Assembly (NCBI RefSeq): GCF_900460065.1
Contig: NZ_UAVD01000052.1
Location: forward strand, 248,001-312,000
Direction of reading: 5' to 3'
DNA from: Streptomyces griseus
GTDB lineage: Bacteria; Actinomycetota; Actinomycetes; Streptomycetales; Streptomycetaceae
Length of the DNA: 64,000 nt
The translations under genes and the position numbers were made by a program. The notes beneath the pieces were generated by a model. It had not been told where the DNA came from. It did no database searches and saw nothing but the letters and a program-made list of their open reading frames with translations. Of this stretch, positions 25,629-34,700 are shown one piece after another. Positions within the stretch are counted from its first letter, which is position 1. Each line of letters begins with the position of its first letter.

Positions 25629-26875
25629 CAGGCCACGGGCAGGTGCAGAAGGCCCTGGATCGTGTCCCCGGGTTTGTGCCGGATCTCGTGCGCGGGCACG
25701 GCGAGCCTGAGTCCCGGCAGCCGCTCGAAGAGAGTGCGCAGGGCGATGTCGAGCTCGGTGCGGGCCAGATTCTGGCCCAGGCACTGGTGGACGCCGAAGC
25801 CGAAGGCGAGGTGGTGCCGGGAAGGCCGGTCCCAGTCGAGCGTCTCCGGATTCTCGTAGACCTCGGTGTCGCGGTTGATGAGCGAGGTCGAGAAGAACAC
25901 GCCCTCTCCCTCGCGGATCGTCGTCCCGGCCACCTCGATGTCCTCGGTGGCCAGCCGTTGCAGTCCCTCGGCGATGGAGAGGAACCGCAGCAGTTCCTCG
26001 ACCACCGCGGCCGTCGTCGTCCTCCCGGAGCGCAGCGCCTCCAGCTGTTCCGGGTGGTTCAGCAGCGTGAACGTGCCGAGCGAGATCATGTTCGCCGTCG
26101 TCTCGTGCCCCGCGACGAGGAGGATCACCGCGAACGAGACGAGGTCCTCGCGGTCGACGGGTCCGCCGGGGTGGTCCCGGTGGATCAGTTCGTCCAGGAG
26201 CCCCTCCCCCGGCTCCACCCGCTTGCGGTCGATCAGGGCGCCCAGATAGCCCTCCAGCTCGATCCGGGCCTCGTTCACATCGGCCGCGCCCGGGCCCTGC
26301 AGGAGCCGCCGGGAGCAGCCCTCGAAGAACTCGTGGTCGGCGTACGGCACACCGAGGAGCGCGCAGATCACCATCGACGGCACCGGCAGCGCGAAGTCGG
26401 CGACCAGTTCGGACGGCGGGCCCTGCCGCTCCATCGCGTCCAGCAGTCCGTCCACCGTCTCCTGGATGCGGGGGCGCAGCGCGGCTATCCGCTTCACGGA
26501 GAAGCTCGGGATGAGCATCCTGCGCTGGGCGTTGTGCTCGGGGTCGTCGACGCCGAGCAGGGCCACTCGCCTCCGCTCGACGTTCGCGAACCGCTCGGCC
26601 GGAACGGGGAAGTCGGGGTGGGTGCGATCGGTGGACAGGCGCGGATCCGCCAGTAGCCGGCGGGCCAGGGCGTGGCCGGTGACGGCCCAGACCGGACGCC
26701 CGTCGAAGAGGGTGACCCGGCTGAGCGGCCGGTCCGCGCGGAGCGGTTGGTACCCGGTGGGCGGGTGGTAGGGGCAGTCGCGGTTCTGGGGGAAGGGTGT
26801 CGTGGAGGTCGGTTGCGTCGGAGGGGCGGTGGGAGCGGGGTCCTGGCGGGCCGGTTCCGTCGTGGATTCCGTCAT
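25625..26875 (-). CDS. Cytochrome P450 (CYP105-like)
   Basis: A 416-residue soluble monooxygenase. The I-helix oxygen-binding motif is LLVAGHETTANM (near residue 254), the K-helix ExxR is EELLR, and the heme ligand Cys lies in FGFGVHQCLGQNLARTELD (near 363). A coupled [3Fe-4S] ferredoxin and the sequence style point to CYP105, the family of xenobiotic-hydroxylating P450s (SuaC/SubC type). No reductase is encoded here. A perfect 12-bp inverted repeat 30 bases upstream of the ATG suggests a dedicated repressor. Substrate unknown. Confidence 0.92.
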   Translation of the reverse strand: MTESTTEPARQDPAPTAPPTQPTSTTPFPQNRDCPYHPPTGYQPLRADRPLSRVTLFDGRPVWAVTGHALARRLLADPRLSTDRTHPDFPVPAERFANVERRRVALLGVDDPEHNAQRRMLIPSFSVKRIAALRPRIQETVDGLLDAMERQGPPSELVADFALPVPSMVICALLGVPYADHEFFEGCSRRLLQGPGAADVNEARIELEGYLGALIDRKRVEPGEGLLDELIHRDHPGGPVDREDLVSFAVILLVAGHETTANMISLGTFTLLNHPEQLEALRSGRTTTAAVVEELLRFLSIAEGLQRLATEDIEVAGTTIREGEGVFFSTSLINRDTEVYENPETLDWDRPSRHHLAFGFGVHQCLGQNLARTELDIALRTLFERLPGLRLAVPAHEIRHKPGDTIQGLLHLPVAW

Positions 26876-26904
26876 GGAGCGGTCGCCTCGCAGTGCTCGG
26901 TGTC

Positions 26905-26931
26905 AGGTGCGGAGCGGGTCGCTCCGCACCT
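26905..26931. promoter_or_regulatory. Palindromic operator upstream of the P450
   Basis: AGGTGCGGAGCG (26905-26916) and CGCTCCGCACCT (26920-26931) are perfect arms around GGT, 30 bases from the P450 ATG. It suits a dimeric repressor; no regulator gene is adjacent on this side. The rest of the 332-base gap to 27207 shows only an AT-richer patch near 26935-26965 that may hold the promoter. Confidence 0.55.
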
Positions 26932-27207
26932 CTCCCAATTGGATGCCCCAGGCACCTATTTGGTCGACATCGGGACCGGCCACATCGCGGGGACCCGGAT
27001 CTGGCCGGTGCCTTTCGCACACGGTCGAACGGTTTCGCATCCGCTCAGGTCCAGCGGGTGCGATGGAGGGAGCACCGGCCCCCTCCACGGCCGGAACCGA
27101 TCAGGACGGCGTCCGGAACCTTGCCGTCGACCATGTCGCTCCCGCTCGGCGAGGGCGCGCACGGGCTGTCCGTGCGGCACGGCACCGTCCGAGCCGCACA
27201 GCCCGGA

Positions 27208-27699
27208 TCATCCGGTCACCCTGGCGATGAACGCCTCGACGTTCATCACGGTTCGCTCGATCTGCTGCTCCAGGGTGAGGGACTCGCGGAGCCGTGACCC
27301 GACGCCCGCGTCCTTCTTCCCGCGCACGTAGAGCGAGCAGGCGAGGTCGGTGCACATGTAGGCGCCGACCGAGTTGCCCTGCTGTCCCGCTTTCCCGGCC
27401 CTGGGGGCCACGAGCAGGGAGACGCCTCCGGTGTGGACGGTCACGCACAGCGAACACATGCTGCGGCGGGTCTGCCAGGATCCGGCGTCGGAGGAGCGCA
27501 ACTGGATGCCGACGGGGCCCTCGCCCGAGCCGAGCACGAGATAGGCCCGGTCGGGGGCCTGCGGGTCGCGCCAGCCCAGGAAGTCCAGGTCGCCCCAGGG
27601 GCGGTCGAGGAGGTCGCGGGGCACGGACAGGCGCTTGGCCTCGCCCTTGGTGCAGTTCACGAAGGACGTACGGATGTCTTGTTCGGTCAGGGGGTCCAT
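27208..27699 (-). CDS. FBP domain (treble-clef zinc finger) protein
   Basis: A 163-residue protein resembling the actinobacterial FBP family (elongation factor G-binding protein/FusB-like C-terminal zinc finger). The start MDPLTEQDIRTSFVNCTKGEA is typical. The four zinc ligands are in SMCSLCVTV and YMCTDLACSLY. FusB-type relatives bind EF-G and rescue ribosomes stalled with fusidic acid; whether this one does is inference. ATG at 27699 is chosen by family start, GTG at 27708 is an alternative; no Shine-Dalgarno is visible. It is divergent from a TetR gene with a perfect operator between them. Confidence 0.82.
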   Translation of the reverse strand: MDPLTEQDIRTSFVNCTKGEAKRLSVPRDLLDRPWGDLDFLGWRDPQAPDRAYLVLGSGEGPVGIQLRSSDAGSWQTRRSMCSLCVTVHTGGVSLLVAPRAGKAGQQGNSVGAYMCTDLACSLYVRGKKDAGVGSRLRESLTLEQQIERTVMNVEAFIARVTG

Positions 27700-27713
27700 G
27701 GGACTCACGCTAA

Positions 27714-27736
27714 TTTGCCTAATCTCATTAGGCAAA
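27714..27736. promoter_or_regulatory. Perfect TetR-type operator
   Basis: TTTGCCTAAT (27714-27723) and ATTAGGCAAA (27727-27736) are perfect 10-bp arms around CTC, in a strongly AT-rich stretch between the divergent FBP and TetR genes. A related half site CTTAGGTAA follows at 27749-27757. Confidence 0.82.
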
Positions 27737-27783
27737 CGTATATTTTTCTTAGGTAACCGCAGGTGAGAGGTCCGGAGGGTCGC

Positions 27784-28356
27784 ATGGCACGAGCAGGGCT
27801 GACCCCGGAGCGCGTCGTACGGGCGGGGGCCGATCTCGCGGACGGGATCGGCTTCGAGCAGGTGACCCCCTCGGAGCTCGCCCGGAAGCTGGGCATCAGG
27901 ACCGCGAGCCTGTACTCGCACGTCAAGAACGCCCACGACCTCAAGACCAGGATCGCGCTGCTGGCCCTGGAGGAACTCGCCGACCAGGCGTCGGCGGCAC
28001 TGGCGGGGCGGGCGGGCCGGGACGCGCTCGGCGCCTTCGCCAACGCCTACCGCGACTACGCCCTCCAGCACCCCGGACGCTTCGCCGCAGCCGGGTTCCG
28101 GCTCGACGCGGACGCGGCGGCCGCGAGCGCCGGCGGCCGGCACTCCCGGATGATGCGGGCGATCCTGCGCGGCTACGACCTGACCGAGCTCCAGCAGACG
28201 CACGCGGTGCGGCTCCTGGGCAGCGTCTTCAGCGGCTATGTGCGACTGGAGACCGCCGGCGGCTTCCGGCACAGCTCCCCCGACTCCCAGGAGAGCTGGA
28301 CGGAGATCCTCGACGCGCTCGACTCCCTGCTGCGCAACTGGCCCGCGTCCCCCTGA
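27784..28356 (+). CDS. TetR/AcrR regulator with WHG-type C-terminal domain
   Basis: A 190-residue regulator. The helix-turn-helix (GFEQVTPSELARKLGIRTASLYSHVKN, about residues 23-50) is canonical; the C-terminal part (PGRFAAAGFRL, LLGSVFSGYVRLETAGGF) is the TetR_C_13/WHG type. GGAGGG precedes the ATG. It likely binds the palindrome at 27714-27736 and controls itself, the esterase downstream and the FBP gene. Inducer unknown. Confidence 0.9.
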   Translation: MARAGLTPERVVRAGADLADGIGFEQVTPSELARKLGIRTASLYSHVKNAHDLKTRIALLALEELADQASAALAGRAGRDALGAFANAYRDYALQHPGRFAAAGFRLDADAAAASAGGRHSRMMRAILRGYDLTELQQTHAVRLLGSVFSGYVRLETAGGFRHSSPDSQESWTEILDALDSLLRNWPASP

Positions 28357-28428
28357 CCCCGCACCCTCCTCGCCCCGCTCCCCCGCGACCCGCCTCCCGC
28401 CCCCTCGACGAACGAAGAGACCGAGACC

Positions 28429-29613
28429 ATGACCACCCGGCACGACTGGACGACCACCCCCATCAGCGCCGACATCGTCCGGGGCGCGCTCGACCTGGAG
28501 CGGACCGGGCGCGGCACGCTGCCGCACCGGCTGCCCGCGGGGGCACGGCGGCAGATCCCCGACGACCAGTTGGCCATGGCCGCATCGCAGCCCTCCGGGG
28601 TCCGGCTGGCGTTCCGCACCCGGGCCACCGCCGTCGAACTGGACGTGGTGGCGACCAAGCGGGTCTATCCCGGTGCGCCGCCGCGCCCCGACGGGGTGTA
28701 CGAACTCCTCGTGGACGGCCGCCCCACCGCCCGGGCCAGTGCCCCCGACGGTGACACGCTCACCGTCGATCTGGCCTCGATGACCTCGCGGACCCGGCCC
28801 GGCCCCGTGGAAACGCTCCGGTTCACCGGACTGCCGGACGAGGACAAGGACGTCGAGATCTGGCTGCCGCACGACGAGACCACGCTCCTGGTCGCCCTGC
28901 GCACCGACGCGCCGCTCAGGAGCCCCGCCCCGAGCGGCCGGCCGGTCTGGCTGCACCACGGCAGCTCCATCAGCCACGGGTCCAACGCCACCACCCCCAC
29001 CGGCACCTGGCCCGCCCTGGCCGCCGGCCTCGGCGGAGCCGATCTGATCAACCTGGGGTTCAGCGGCAGCGCCCTGCTCGATCCGTTCACCGCCCGAGCC
29101 ATGCGCGACACCCCGGCCGACCTGATCAGCGTCAAGATCGGCATCAACCTCGTCAACGCCGACCTGATGCGGTTGCGCGCGTTCGGCCCGGCGGTCCACG
29201 GCTTCCTCGACACCCTCCGCGAAGGCCACCCCACCGCACCGCTGCTCGTGGTCTCGCCGATCTGCTGCCCCATCCACGAGACCACGCCGGGCCCCTGCGC
29301 CCCGGACCGGAGCGCGATGGGCGAGGGGCGGCTGCGGTTCGTCGCCATGGGCGACCCCGCGGAGACCGCCGCCGGAAAGCTGACCCTCACCGTCATCCGC
29401 GAGCAACTCGCCCGGATCGTCGCCGAACGCGCGGCCGACGACCCCCATCTGCACTACCTCGACGGTCTCGACCTGTACGGCGCGAGCGACCACGCGGAAC
29501 TCCCGCTCCCCGACGACCTGCACCCGGACCCCGCCGCCCACCGGCGCATCGCCGAACGCTTCGCCCGCCACGCCTTCGGCCACGACGGCCCCTTCACGCC
29601 GAAGCACCGCTGA
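28429..29613 (+). CDS. GDSL/SGNH-family esterase
   Basis: A 394-residue cytosolic SGNH hydrolase. An N-terminal beta-sandwich-like domain (about residues 1-165) precedes the catalytic domain: block I HHGSSISHG with the nucleophile Ser, the Gly in NLGFSGSALLD, the Asn in KIGINLVNADL, and the Asp/His pair in DDLHPDPAAHRRIAERF. This two-domain layout occurs in Streptomyces lipases and acetyl-xylan-type esterases. No signal peptide is present. It is 72 bases downstream of the TetR gene on the same strand, probably its target. Substrate unknown. Confidence 0.88.
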   Translation: MTTRHDWTTTPISADIVRGALDLERTGRGTLPHRLPAGARRQIPDDQLAMAASQPSGVRLAFRTRATAVELDVVATKRVYPGAPPRPDGVYELLVDGRPTARASAPDGDTLTVDLASMTSRTRPGPVETLRFTGLPDEDKDVEIWLPHDETTLLVALRTDAPLRSPAPSGRPVWLHHGSSISHGSNATTPTGTWPALAAGLGGADLINLGFSGSALLDPFTARAMRDTPADLISVKIGINLVNADLMRLRAFGPAVHGFLDTLREGHPTAPLLVVSPICCPIHETTPGPCAPDRSAMGEGRLRFVAMGDPAETAAGKLTLTVIREQLARIVAERAADDPHLHYLDGLDLYGASDHAELPLPDDLHPDPAAHRRIAERFARHAFGHDGPFTPKHR

Positions 29614-29632
29614 CACCGGGCGGATCCGGCGC

Positions 29633-29681
29633 GCCACCCCGTCCCCGGGTCCGGCGGCGGGCCGGCCGGGGACGGGGTGGC
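29633..29681. terminator. Bidirectional hairpin terminator
   Basis: Perfect 16-bp arms (29633-29648 and 29666-29681) lie between the convergent esterase and snapalysin genes. Confidence 0.8.
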
Positions 29682-29731
29682 CGGGCGACGGTTCAGAGGA
29701 GACCGGCGCCCGCGCGTCCTCGTACGACCGG

Positions 29732-30310
29732 TTACGGGGCGTCCACCAGGACGCGTCCGTCGGCCGGCACGCGCGAGGCGAGGCCGCCCGCGTAGGCGGA
29801 CTCGACGCGGGACTGCTCGGCCGCGTTCGGTACGGCGTTCTTGCAGCTGGTGCCGGCGCTGGATCCCGACATCAACTGGGAGCAGGGGCCGGGCTTGGTG
29901 TCCGGCAGCCCCAGGCTGTGGCCGATCTCGTGAGCGGCGATACGGGTCTTGTCGTGGCCCTGGGCGACCGCCTGGCTGCCCAGCTCGACCCTGACCTGGC
30001 CGCCGGGCCGGACCGGGCCGAGGGTGGCCTGCGGCCAGCCGCTGGTGGCCACGATCTGTATCTCGGCACGTGTGCCGGGTGCGGCCTCGACCAGCTTGAC
30101 GTTGTCGACGTTGGAGTTCCACGAGGCCACGCCGGCCGCGATCTGCGCCTCCCAGCCGCCCGCACGGCTGTCGTCGTACCGGAGGGTGACCACCGCGGAC
30201 GCGTCCTCCGCCGCCGGTTCCGGCGCGGGAGCGGCCTGCGCCGCCGTCGCCGCGGCCAGGGTGATCGCCGCGGCGACACCCACTGCCTTGAGCCATCTGG
30301 ATTCCAGCAT
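29732..30310 (-). CDS. Snapalysin-type (M7) secreted metalloprotease
   Basis: A 192-residue secreted zinc protease. The signal peptide is WLKAVGVAAAITLAAATAAQA; a short propeptide follows. The zinc site HEIGHSLGLPD (about residues 121-131) is the HExxHxxxxxD signature of snapalysins, and the single disulfide pair PCSQLM and GTSCKN is also typical. The length is close to that of SnpA. AGGGA precedes the ATG at 30310. In several Streptomyces the divergent LysR gene snpR activates snpA; here no LysR gene is present, so control differs. Confidence 0.92.
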   Translation of the reverse strand: MLESRWLKAVGVAAAITLAAATAAQAAPAPEPAAEDASAVVTLRYDDSRAGGWEAQIAAGVASWNSNVDNVKLVEAAPGTRAEIQIVATSGWPQATLGPVRPGGQVRVELGSQAVAQGHDKTRIAAHEIGHSLGLPDTKPGPCSQLMSGSSAGTSCKNAVPNAAEQSRVESAYAGGLASRVPADGRVLVDAP

Positions 30311-30576
30311 TGCTGTCCCTTCACTCTCATGGGGGCTCGGCTCCGCGCGGAGCCGAGGGAGTGGGAGGGCGGTCGCCGCGCACCGTGCGGACACGAGGGC
30401 CGGCCGCCGATCCTCCCGGGGCCGCAGAACCTATGCCGCGCTCACAGCTTGATCATGCACCTGCCATAACATCCGGCCGGAAACACACCCTCCCGGGATC
30501 TTCGGCCCGCCCCTCCGTCCTCGGGGATCGCCCCGTGCGGTCCTGCCGCCCGGCGCCGTCGTCGGGGCGTGTTCCG

Positions 30577-30588
30577 TACCCTGGGGGC
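30577..30588 (+). promoter_or_regulatory. Minus-10 element of a leaderless sirtuin transcript
   Basis: TACCCT at 30577-30582 ends 6 bases before the ATG at 30589. A weaker alternative is translation from ATG 30595 using GGGGG. Confidence 0.4.
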
Positions 30589-31479
30589 ATGCGCATGCGA
30601 CCCACCCTGAGCTGGACCTCCGCCGAGGAGCCGCTGCCGGGCACCACGGACCTGGAGCCGGTCGTCGAGGCGCTGCGCGGCGGCGGTGTGCTGGTCCTGA
30701 GCGGTGCCGGCATCTCCACGGAGTCGGGCATCCCCGACTACCGGGGCGAGGGCGGGAGCCTGAGCCGCCACACCCCGATGACCTACCAGGACTTCACCGC
30801 CGACGCCGGGGCCCGTCGCAGGTACTGGGCGCGCAGCCATCTCGGCTGGCGTACGTTCGGCCGCGCCCGGCCCAACGCCGGGCACCGGGCCGTGGCCGCG
30901 TTCGGGCGGCGGGGGCTGCTCTCGGGTGTGATCACCCAGAACGTCGACGGCCTGCACCAGGCCGCCGGCAGCGCGGACGTCGTGGACCTCCATGGCCGGC
31001 TGGACCGGGTCGTCTGCCTGTCCTGCGGCGCCTTCGGCCCGCGCTCCGAGCTGGCGCGCAGGCTGGAGGAGGCCAACGAGGGCTTCGCGCCGGTGGCCGC
31101 GGCGATGAACCCGGACGGGGACGCCGACCTCACGGACGAGCAGGTCGGGGACTTCCGCGTGGTGCCCTGCGCGGTCTGTGGCGGCGTGCTCAAACCGGAC
31201 GTGGTGTTCTTCGGCGAGTCGGTGCCCCCGCGACGGGTCGAGCACTGCCGCGCGCTGGTCGACGCGGCGAGCGCCCTGCTGGTCCTGGGCTCCTCGCTGA
31301 CGGTGATGTCCGGGCTCCGGTTCGTCCGGCAGGCCGAACGTTCGGGACTGCCGGTGCTGATCGTCAACAGGGACCCGACCCGGGGTGACCGGCACGCTCT
31401 GCCCCGTATCGCCCTCCCGCTGGGCGACGCCCTCACCACCGCGGCCGGCCGACTGGGCGTCCGGGTCGACGACGACTGA
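30589..31479 (+). CDS. SIR2-family NAD-dependent deacylase
   Basis: A 296-residue sirtuin. Family motifs in order: NAD-binding VLVLSGAGISTESGIPDYRG, TQNVDGLH, the catalytic His in DLHGRL, the zinc cysteines CLSC and CAVC, LKPDVVFFGESVPP and LGSSLTV. It should remove acetyl or acyl groups from protein lysines using NAD+. Streptomyces carries several; this resembles the CobB2-like class with an intact zinc site. ATG 30595 is an alternative start. Confidence 0.92.
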   Translation: MRMRPTLSWTSAEEPLPGTTDLEPVVEALRGGGVLVLSGAGISTESGIPDYRGEGGSLSRHTPMTYQDFTADAGARRRYWARSHLGWRTFGRARPNAGHRAVAAFGRRGLLSGVITQNVDGLHQAAGSADVVDLHGRLDRVVCLSCGAFGPRSELARRLEEANEGFAPVAAAMNPDGDADLTDEQVGDFRVVPCAVCGGVLKPDVVFFGESVPPRRVEHCRALVDAASALLVLGSSLTVMSGLRFVRQAERSGLPVLIVNRDPTRGDRHALPRIALPLGDALTTAAGRLGVRVDDD

Positions 31480-31516
31480 CGCCCGGGACCGGGCGCGGTG
31501 GCGGGGGTCGCGGGCT

Positions 31517-32539
31517 CTACCGGGCGAACTCCCTCAGGTCCTCCGCCAGCGAGCTGATGGCCGCGGGGTTGCGCGGGCTCTCGACCAGGTCCACGTAGTC
31601 CAGGACGACGATCCGGTCGTTCCGGATCGCGGACACCCCGGCGAGCGGCTTGTAGGACTTCAGGAACCTCCGCTTCTCGTCCGCTCCGGTGTCGCCGTAG
31701 TTGTTGATGACGATGACCTCGGGGTCGCGGTCGACCACGGTCTCCCAGCCCACCGTCGTCCAGCTGTCCTTGAGGTCCTTCATGATGTGGTCGCCGCCGG
31801 CCTTGGTGATGATGTCGTGCGGTCCGGCGTACGCCCCCGAGGTCAGCGGCTTGTCCTTCCCGTCGTCGTACAGGAAGACGCGGAGGCGGTCGTCGCCCTC
31901 GGCCGCCTTCGCCCGCGCCTCGGCCACCTCCTGGCGGAACGACGTGATGAGGGTGTCCGCCCGGTCCTCGACGTCGAAGATCCTGCCGAGGTTCCGCAGG
32001 TCGGTGTAGAGCGCTTCGAGCGGGGGCATGACGCCCCGGGCCTTGCCCTGGCCGTTGCGGCACGACTCGCTGAGCAGGTACGAGTCGATGCCCACCCGCT
32101 CCAGTTCGGCGGGGGTGAATCCCTCGCCCTCGTTGAATCCGTAGTTCCAGCCGGCGAAGACCAGGTCGGCGCGGGCGTCGAGGACCAGTTCCTTGTTGAT
32201 CCGCTCCTTGGAGAGCCACTTGGTCTTCTCGTAGCCGTCCTTCCACGGGACGGACGTCCGGTCGCCCTTGTCGTCGGGCATCACGTATCCGGCCATGTGG
32301 TCCTCGAGCCCGAGGGCGAACATGATCTCGGTGATGCCGGTGTCGTTGGTGACGACGCGTTGCGGGGCCTTGTCGTACGTCTTCTCCTCCCCGCAGTTCT
32401 CGACGGTCACCGGGTAGTGGCGGTCGGCCCCGGACTCGCCGGTCCTCCCGTCGGCCTGTGAGGTGACGTCCGCTCCGCAGCCGGTGAGGGCCAGGGCGGC
32501 CGCGAACGCGAGGGCCGCGGGGCGCAGGGGGTTGGGCAT
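31517..32539 (-). CDS. Iron-siderophore ABC transporter substrate-binding lipoprotein
   Basis: A 340-residue class III (FecB/FhuD-type) binding lipoprotein. Signal peptide with lipobox LALTGC, then QRVVTNDTGITEIMFALGLEDHMAGY, the usual start of the first lobe, and a long linking helix. VVIDRD- and INNYGDTGADEK-type segments form the second lobe. It is last in a permease-ATPase-binding protein operon on the minus strand, 16 bases after the ATPase gene. The transported siderophore cannot be named and no biosynthetic genes are adjacent. Confidence 0.9.
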   Translation of the reverse strand: MPNPLRPAALAFAAALALTGCGADVTSQADGRTGESGADRHYPVTVENCGEEKTYDKAPQRVVTNDTGITEIMFALGLEDHMAGYVMPDDKGDRTSVPWKDGYEKTKWLSKERINKELVLDARADLVFAGWNYGFNEGEGFTPAELERVGIDSYLLSESCRNGQGKARGVMPPLEALYTDLRNLGRIFDVEDRADTLITSFRQEVAEARAKAAEGDDRLRVFLYDDGKDKPLTSGAYAGPHDIITKAGGDHIMKDLKDSWTTVGWETVVDRDPEVIVINNYGDTGADEKRRFLKSYKPLAGVSAIRNDRIVVLDYVDLVESPRNPAAISSLAEDLREFAR

Positions 32540-32555
32540 GGTGGTCGAGGCTCCT

Positions 32556-33338
32556 TCAGGAGGTGGGGCGGGCGGGGGGAAGGTCGAAGATCAGTTGGAG
32601 CGCTCCGGTCTCCGGATGGGCGACGCGGTGCGCCCGTACGCCGAAGACGTCGGCCAGCAGCTCGGTGGTCAGGACCGTGTGCGGGGCCCCGGAGGCGACG
32701 ATCCGGCCGCCGTCGATGACATGGACCAGGTCGCAGTGCAGGGCCGCCAGGTTCAGGTCGTGCAGGGCGGTGAGCACGGTGAGGCCGCTGCCGCGGACCA
32801 GGGCGAGGACCTCCAACTGGTGCGCGATGTCCAGATGGTTGGTGGGTTCGTCGAGCACCAGCACCCGGGGCTGCTGGGCGAGGGCGCGGGCGATCAGAAC
32901 ACGCTGCCGTTCCCCGCCGGAGAGGGTGAGGAAGCCGCGTTCGGCGAGGTGTCCCGCGCCGACCCCCGCCAGCGCCTCGTGGCAGAGGCGGCGGTCCTCG
33001 TCGGACGCCCGGGCCACCGGCCCCTGGTGCGGCAGCCGGCCCATGGCGACGATCTCGGCGACGGTGAAGTCGAATTCGGCGACCGCGTCCTGGGGAAGGG
33101 CCGCCAGCCGTCGGGCGCCTTCCCGGGTGGTCAGGGAGTGCAGGTCCTCACCGCCGATCCTCACAGCGCCGGCCGAGGGGCGCAGGGCCCGGTAGACACA
33201 GCGCAACAGGGTCGATTTCCCGCTGCCGTTCGGGCCGACCAGCCCGACGAGCTGTCCGTCGGCCGCGCCCAGGGTGACCTGGTCCACCAGCCGTGCGCCG
33301 GCGATCTCCACGGTCAACGCGTCGATGTCGATCCGCAT
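32556..33338 (-). CDS. Iron-siderophore ABC transporter ATP-binding protein
   Basis: A 260-residue FepC/FecE-type ATPase. Walker A is GPNGSGKSTLL, the Q-loop AALPQDAV, the signature LSGGERQRVLIARALAQ, Walker B VLVLDEPTNHLD and the H-loop ALHDLN. ATG at 33338 overlaps the permease stop (TGATG), so the two are coupled. It energises import with the permease upstream. Confidence 0.93.
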   Translation of the reverse strand: MRIDIDALTVEIAGARLVDQVTLGAADGQLVGLVGPNGSGKSTLLRCVYRALRPSAGAVRIGGEDLHSLTTREGARRLAALPQDAVAEFDFTVAEIVAMGRLPHQGPVARASDEDRRLCHEALAGVGAGHLAERGFLTLSGGERQRVLIARALAQQPRVLVLDEPTNHLDIAHQLEVLALVRGSGLTVLTALHDLNLAALHCDLVHVIDGGRIVASGAPHTVLTTELLADVFGVRAHRVAHPETGALQLIFDLPPARPTS

Positions 33339-34447
33339 CAGATGCCTCCGAAGGAGTAGGCGCGCCGCCGCATGAGGAGGATGAAGCAGGGAACGCCGAT
33401 GACCGCGGTGAGGACCCCCACCGGCAGCTCGGCCGGCGCCAGCACCACGCGCGACAGGATGTCCACCCAGATCAGCAGGACGGCTCCCGCCAGGGGGGCG
33501 ACGGCCAGGAGCCGGCGGTGGTCCGCGCCGACCAGCATCCGGGCGGCGTGCGGGACCATCAGGCCGACGAAGCCGATCGCTCCGCTCACCGCGACGACCG
33601 CCCCCGTGACGGCGGCGGAGACGAGGAAGAGTTCCTTGCGCAGCCTCCCGGCGTCGACCCCGAGGGCGGCGGCGGTCTCGTCCCCGAGGGCGAGGGCGTT
33701 GAGGCGCCGTGCCGACCAGCCGAGGTGGGCGAGGCCGGCGAGGACCGCTCCGGCGGCGATCGGCACGGCGGCCCAGTTGGCCCCGCTCAGGCTGCCGAGC
33801 AGCCACATCATCGCGGACCGGGCCGCTTCCCCGCGCTCGGCCGCGAACACCATGAACGTGGTGACGGCGGAGAACCCGTAGTACATCGCGGTCCCCGTCA
33901 GGACGAGCCGGAGGGGGGTCAGTCCGCGTTCGGTGCGGGCGACCGCGTACACGAGCAGCATGGCGAGCAGTGCGGAGAGGAACGCCGCCGTCGACAGGGC
34001 CCAGATGCCCAGTGCGCCCAGGGCCCCGAAGATGAGTACGGCGTTGGCGCCGACCGCCGCGCCCGAGGAGATCCCGAGGACGAACGGGTCGGCCAGCGCG
34101 TTGCGCACCATGGCCTGGACGGCCACGCCGATGGCGGACAGGCCCGCGCCGACGACGGCCGCCAGCACGGCCCGTGGCAGGCGCAGTTCCCAGACGATGG
34201 TGTAGGCAGGGACCTCGTCGGGGCCGATGGCCCCACCGGTCAGTCCTGCCCACAGGTAGCGCGTCACCTGGGCCCAGGAGAGTCCCGAGGCGCCGAGCGC
34301 CGCCCCGCAGACGAGGGAGAGGGGCAGGGCCGCGCACAGGCACGCCAGGAGTATCGGCAGGGGTACGCGCCGCGGTGGCGCCGGTCCGGTGCCGTCGTGC
34401 GCCGGGCGTGACGGCTTGGAGGGTATGCGGTCGACAGACGTGGCCAC
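33338..34447 (-). CDS. FecCD-family iron-siderophore permease
   Basis: About 370 residues with 9-10 membrane segments of the BtuC/FecCD type: LPILLACLCAALPLSLVCGAALG, ALADPFVLGISSGAAVGAN (a family hallmark), MWLLGSLSGANW, GAIGFVGLMVPHAARMLVGADHR and the final cytosolic AVIGVPCFILLMRRRAYSFGG. The family permease homodimerises, so one gene is sufficient. GTG at 34447 is preferred over the longer GTG at 34540, which adds about 30 polar residues. Neither start has a clear Shine-Dalgarno sequence. I found no iron-repressor box upstream. Confidence 0.9.
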   Translation of the reverse strand: MATSVDRIPSKPSRPAHDGTGPAPPRRVPLPILLACLCAALPLSLVCGAALGASGLSWAQVTRYLWAGLTGGAIGPDEVPAYTIVWELRLPRAVLAAVVGAGLSAIGVAVQAMVRNALADPFVLGISSGAAVGANAVLIFGALGALGIWALSTAAFLSALLAMLLVYAVARTERGLTPLRLVLTGTAMYYGFSAVTTFMVFAAERGEAARSAMMWLLGSLSGANWAAVPIAAGAVLAGLAHLGWSARRLNALALGDETAAALGVDAGRLRKELFLVSAAVTGAVVAVSGAIGFVGLMVPHAARMLVGADHRRLLAVAPLAGAVLLIWVDILSRVVLAPAELPVGVLTAVIGVPCFILLMRRRAYSFGGI

Positions 34448-34672
34448 GGACCGGTCGCTTTCGCCTCGGGCCGTGCGTCGCGCGATGAGGAGCGGCCCCG
34501 GACGGCGGCCGCCCCGCGCAGCGCCCGTTTCGCAGTCCACGGCGAATCGTCAGGAGCCTTCTCCGCCGCGGGTGATCGGGCTCACGGAACCCGGGGGCTC
34601 CGTCTACCGTTGCGGGTCAGCGCCGGATTTCGACCGGACTTCCCCCGTGGCGGAACGCAGCCTAGCGCGTGC

Positions 34673-34700
34673 GTTCACCCTCCCCCGGCGGAGGGTGAAC
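34673..34700 (-). terminator. Hairpin after the VanJ-like gene
   Basis: GTTCACCCTCC and GGAGGGTGAAC are perfect arms around CCCGGC, 70 bases past the 3' end of the membrane nuclease-fold gene. The rest of 34541-34769 shows no gene and must contain the iron-operon promoter. Confidence 0.7.
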
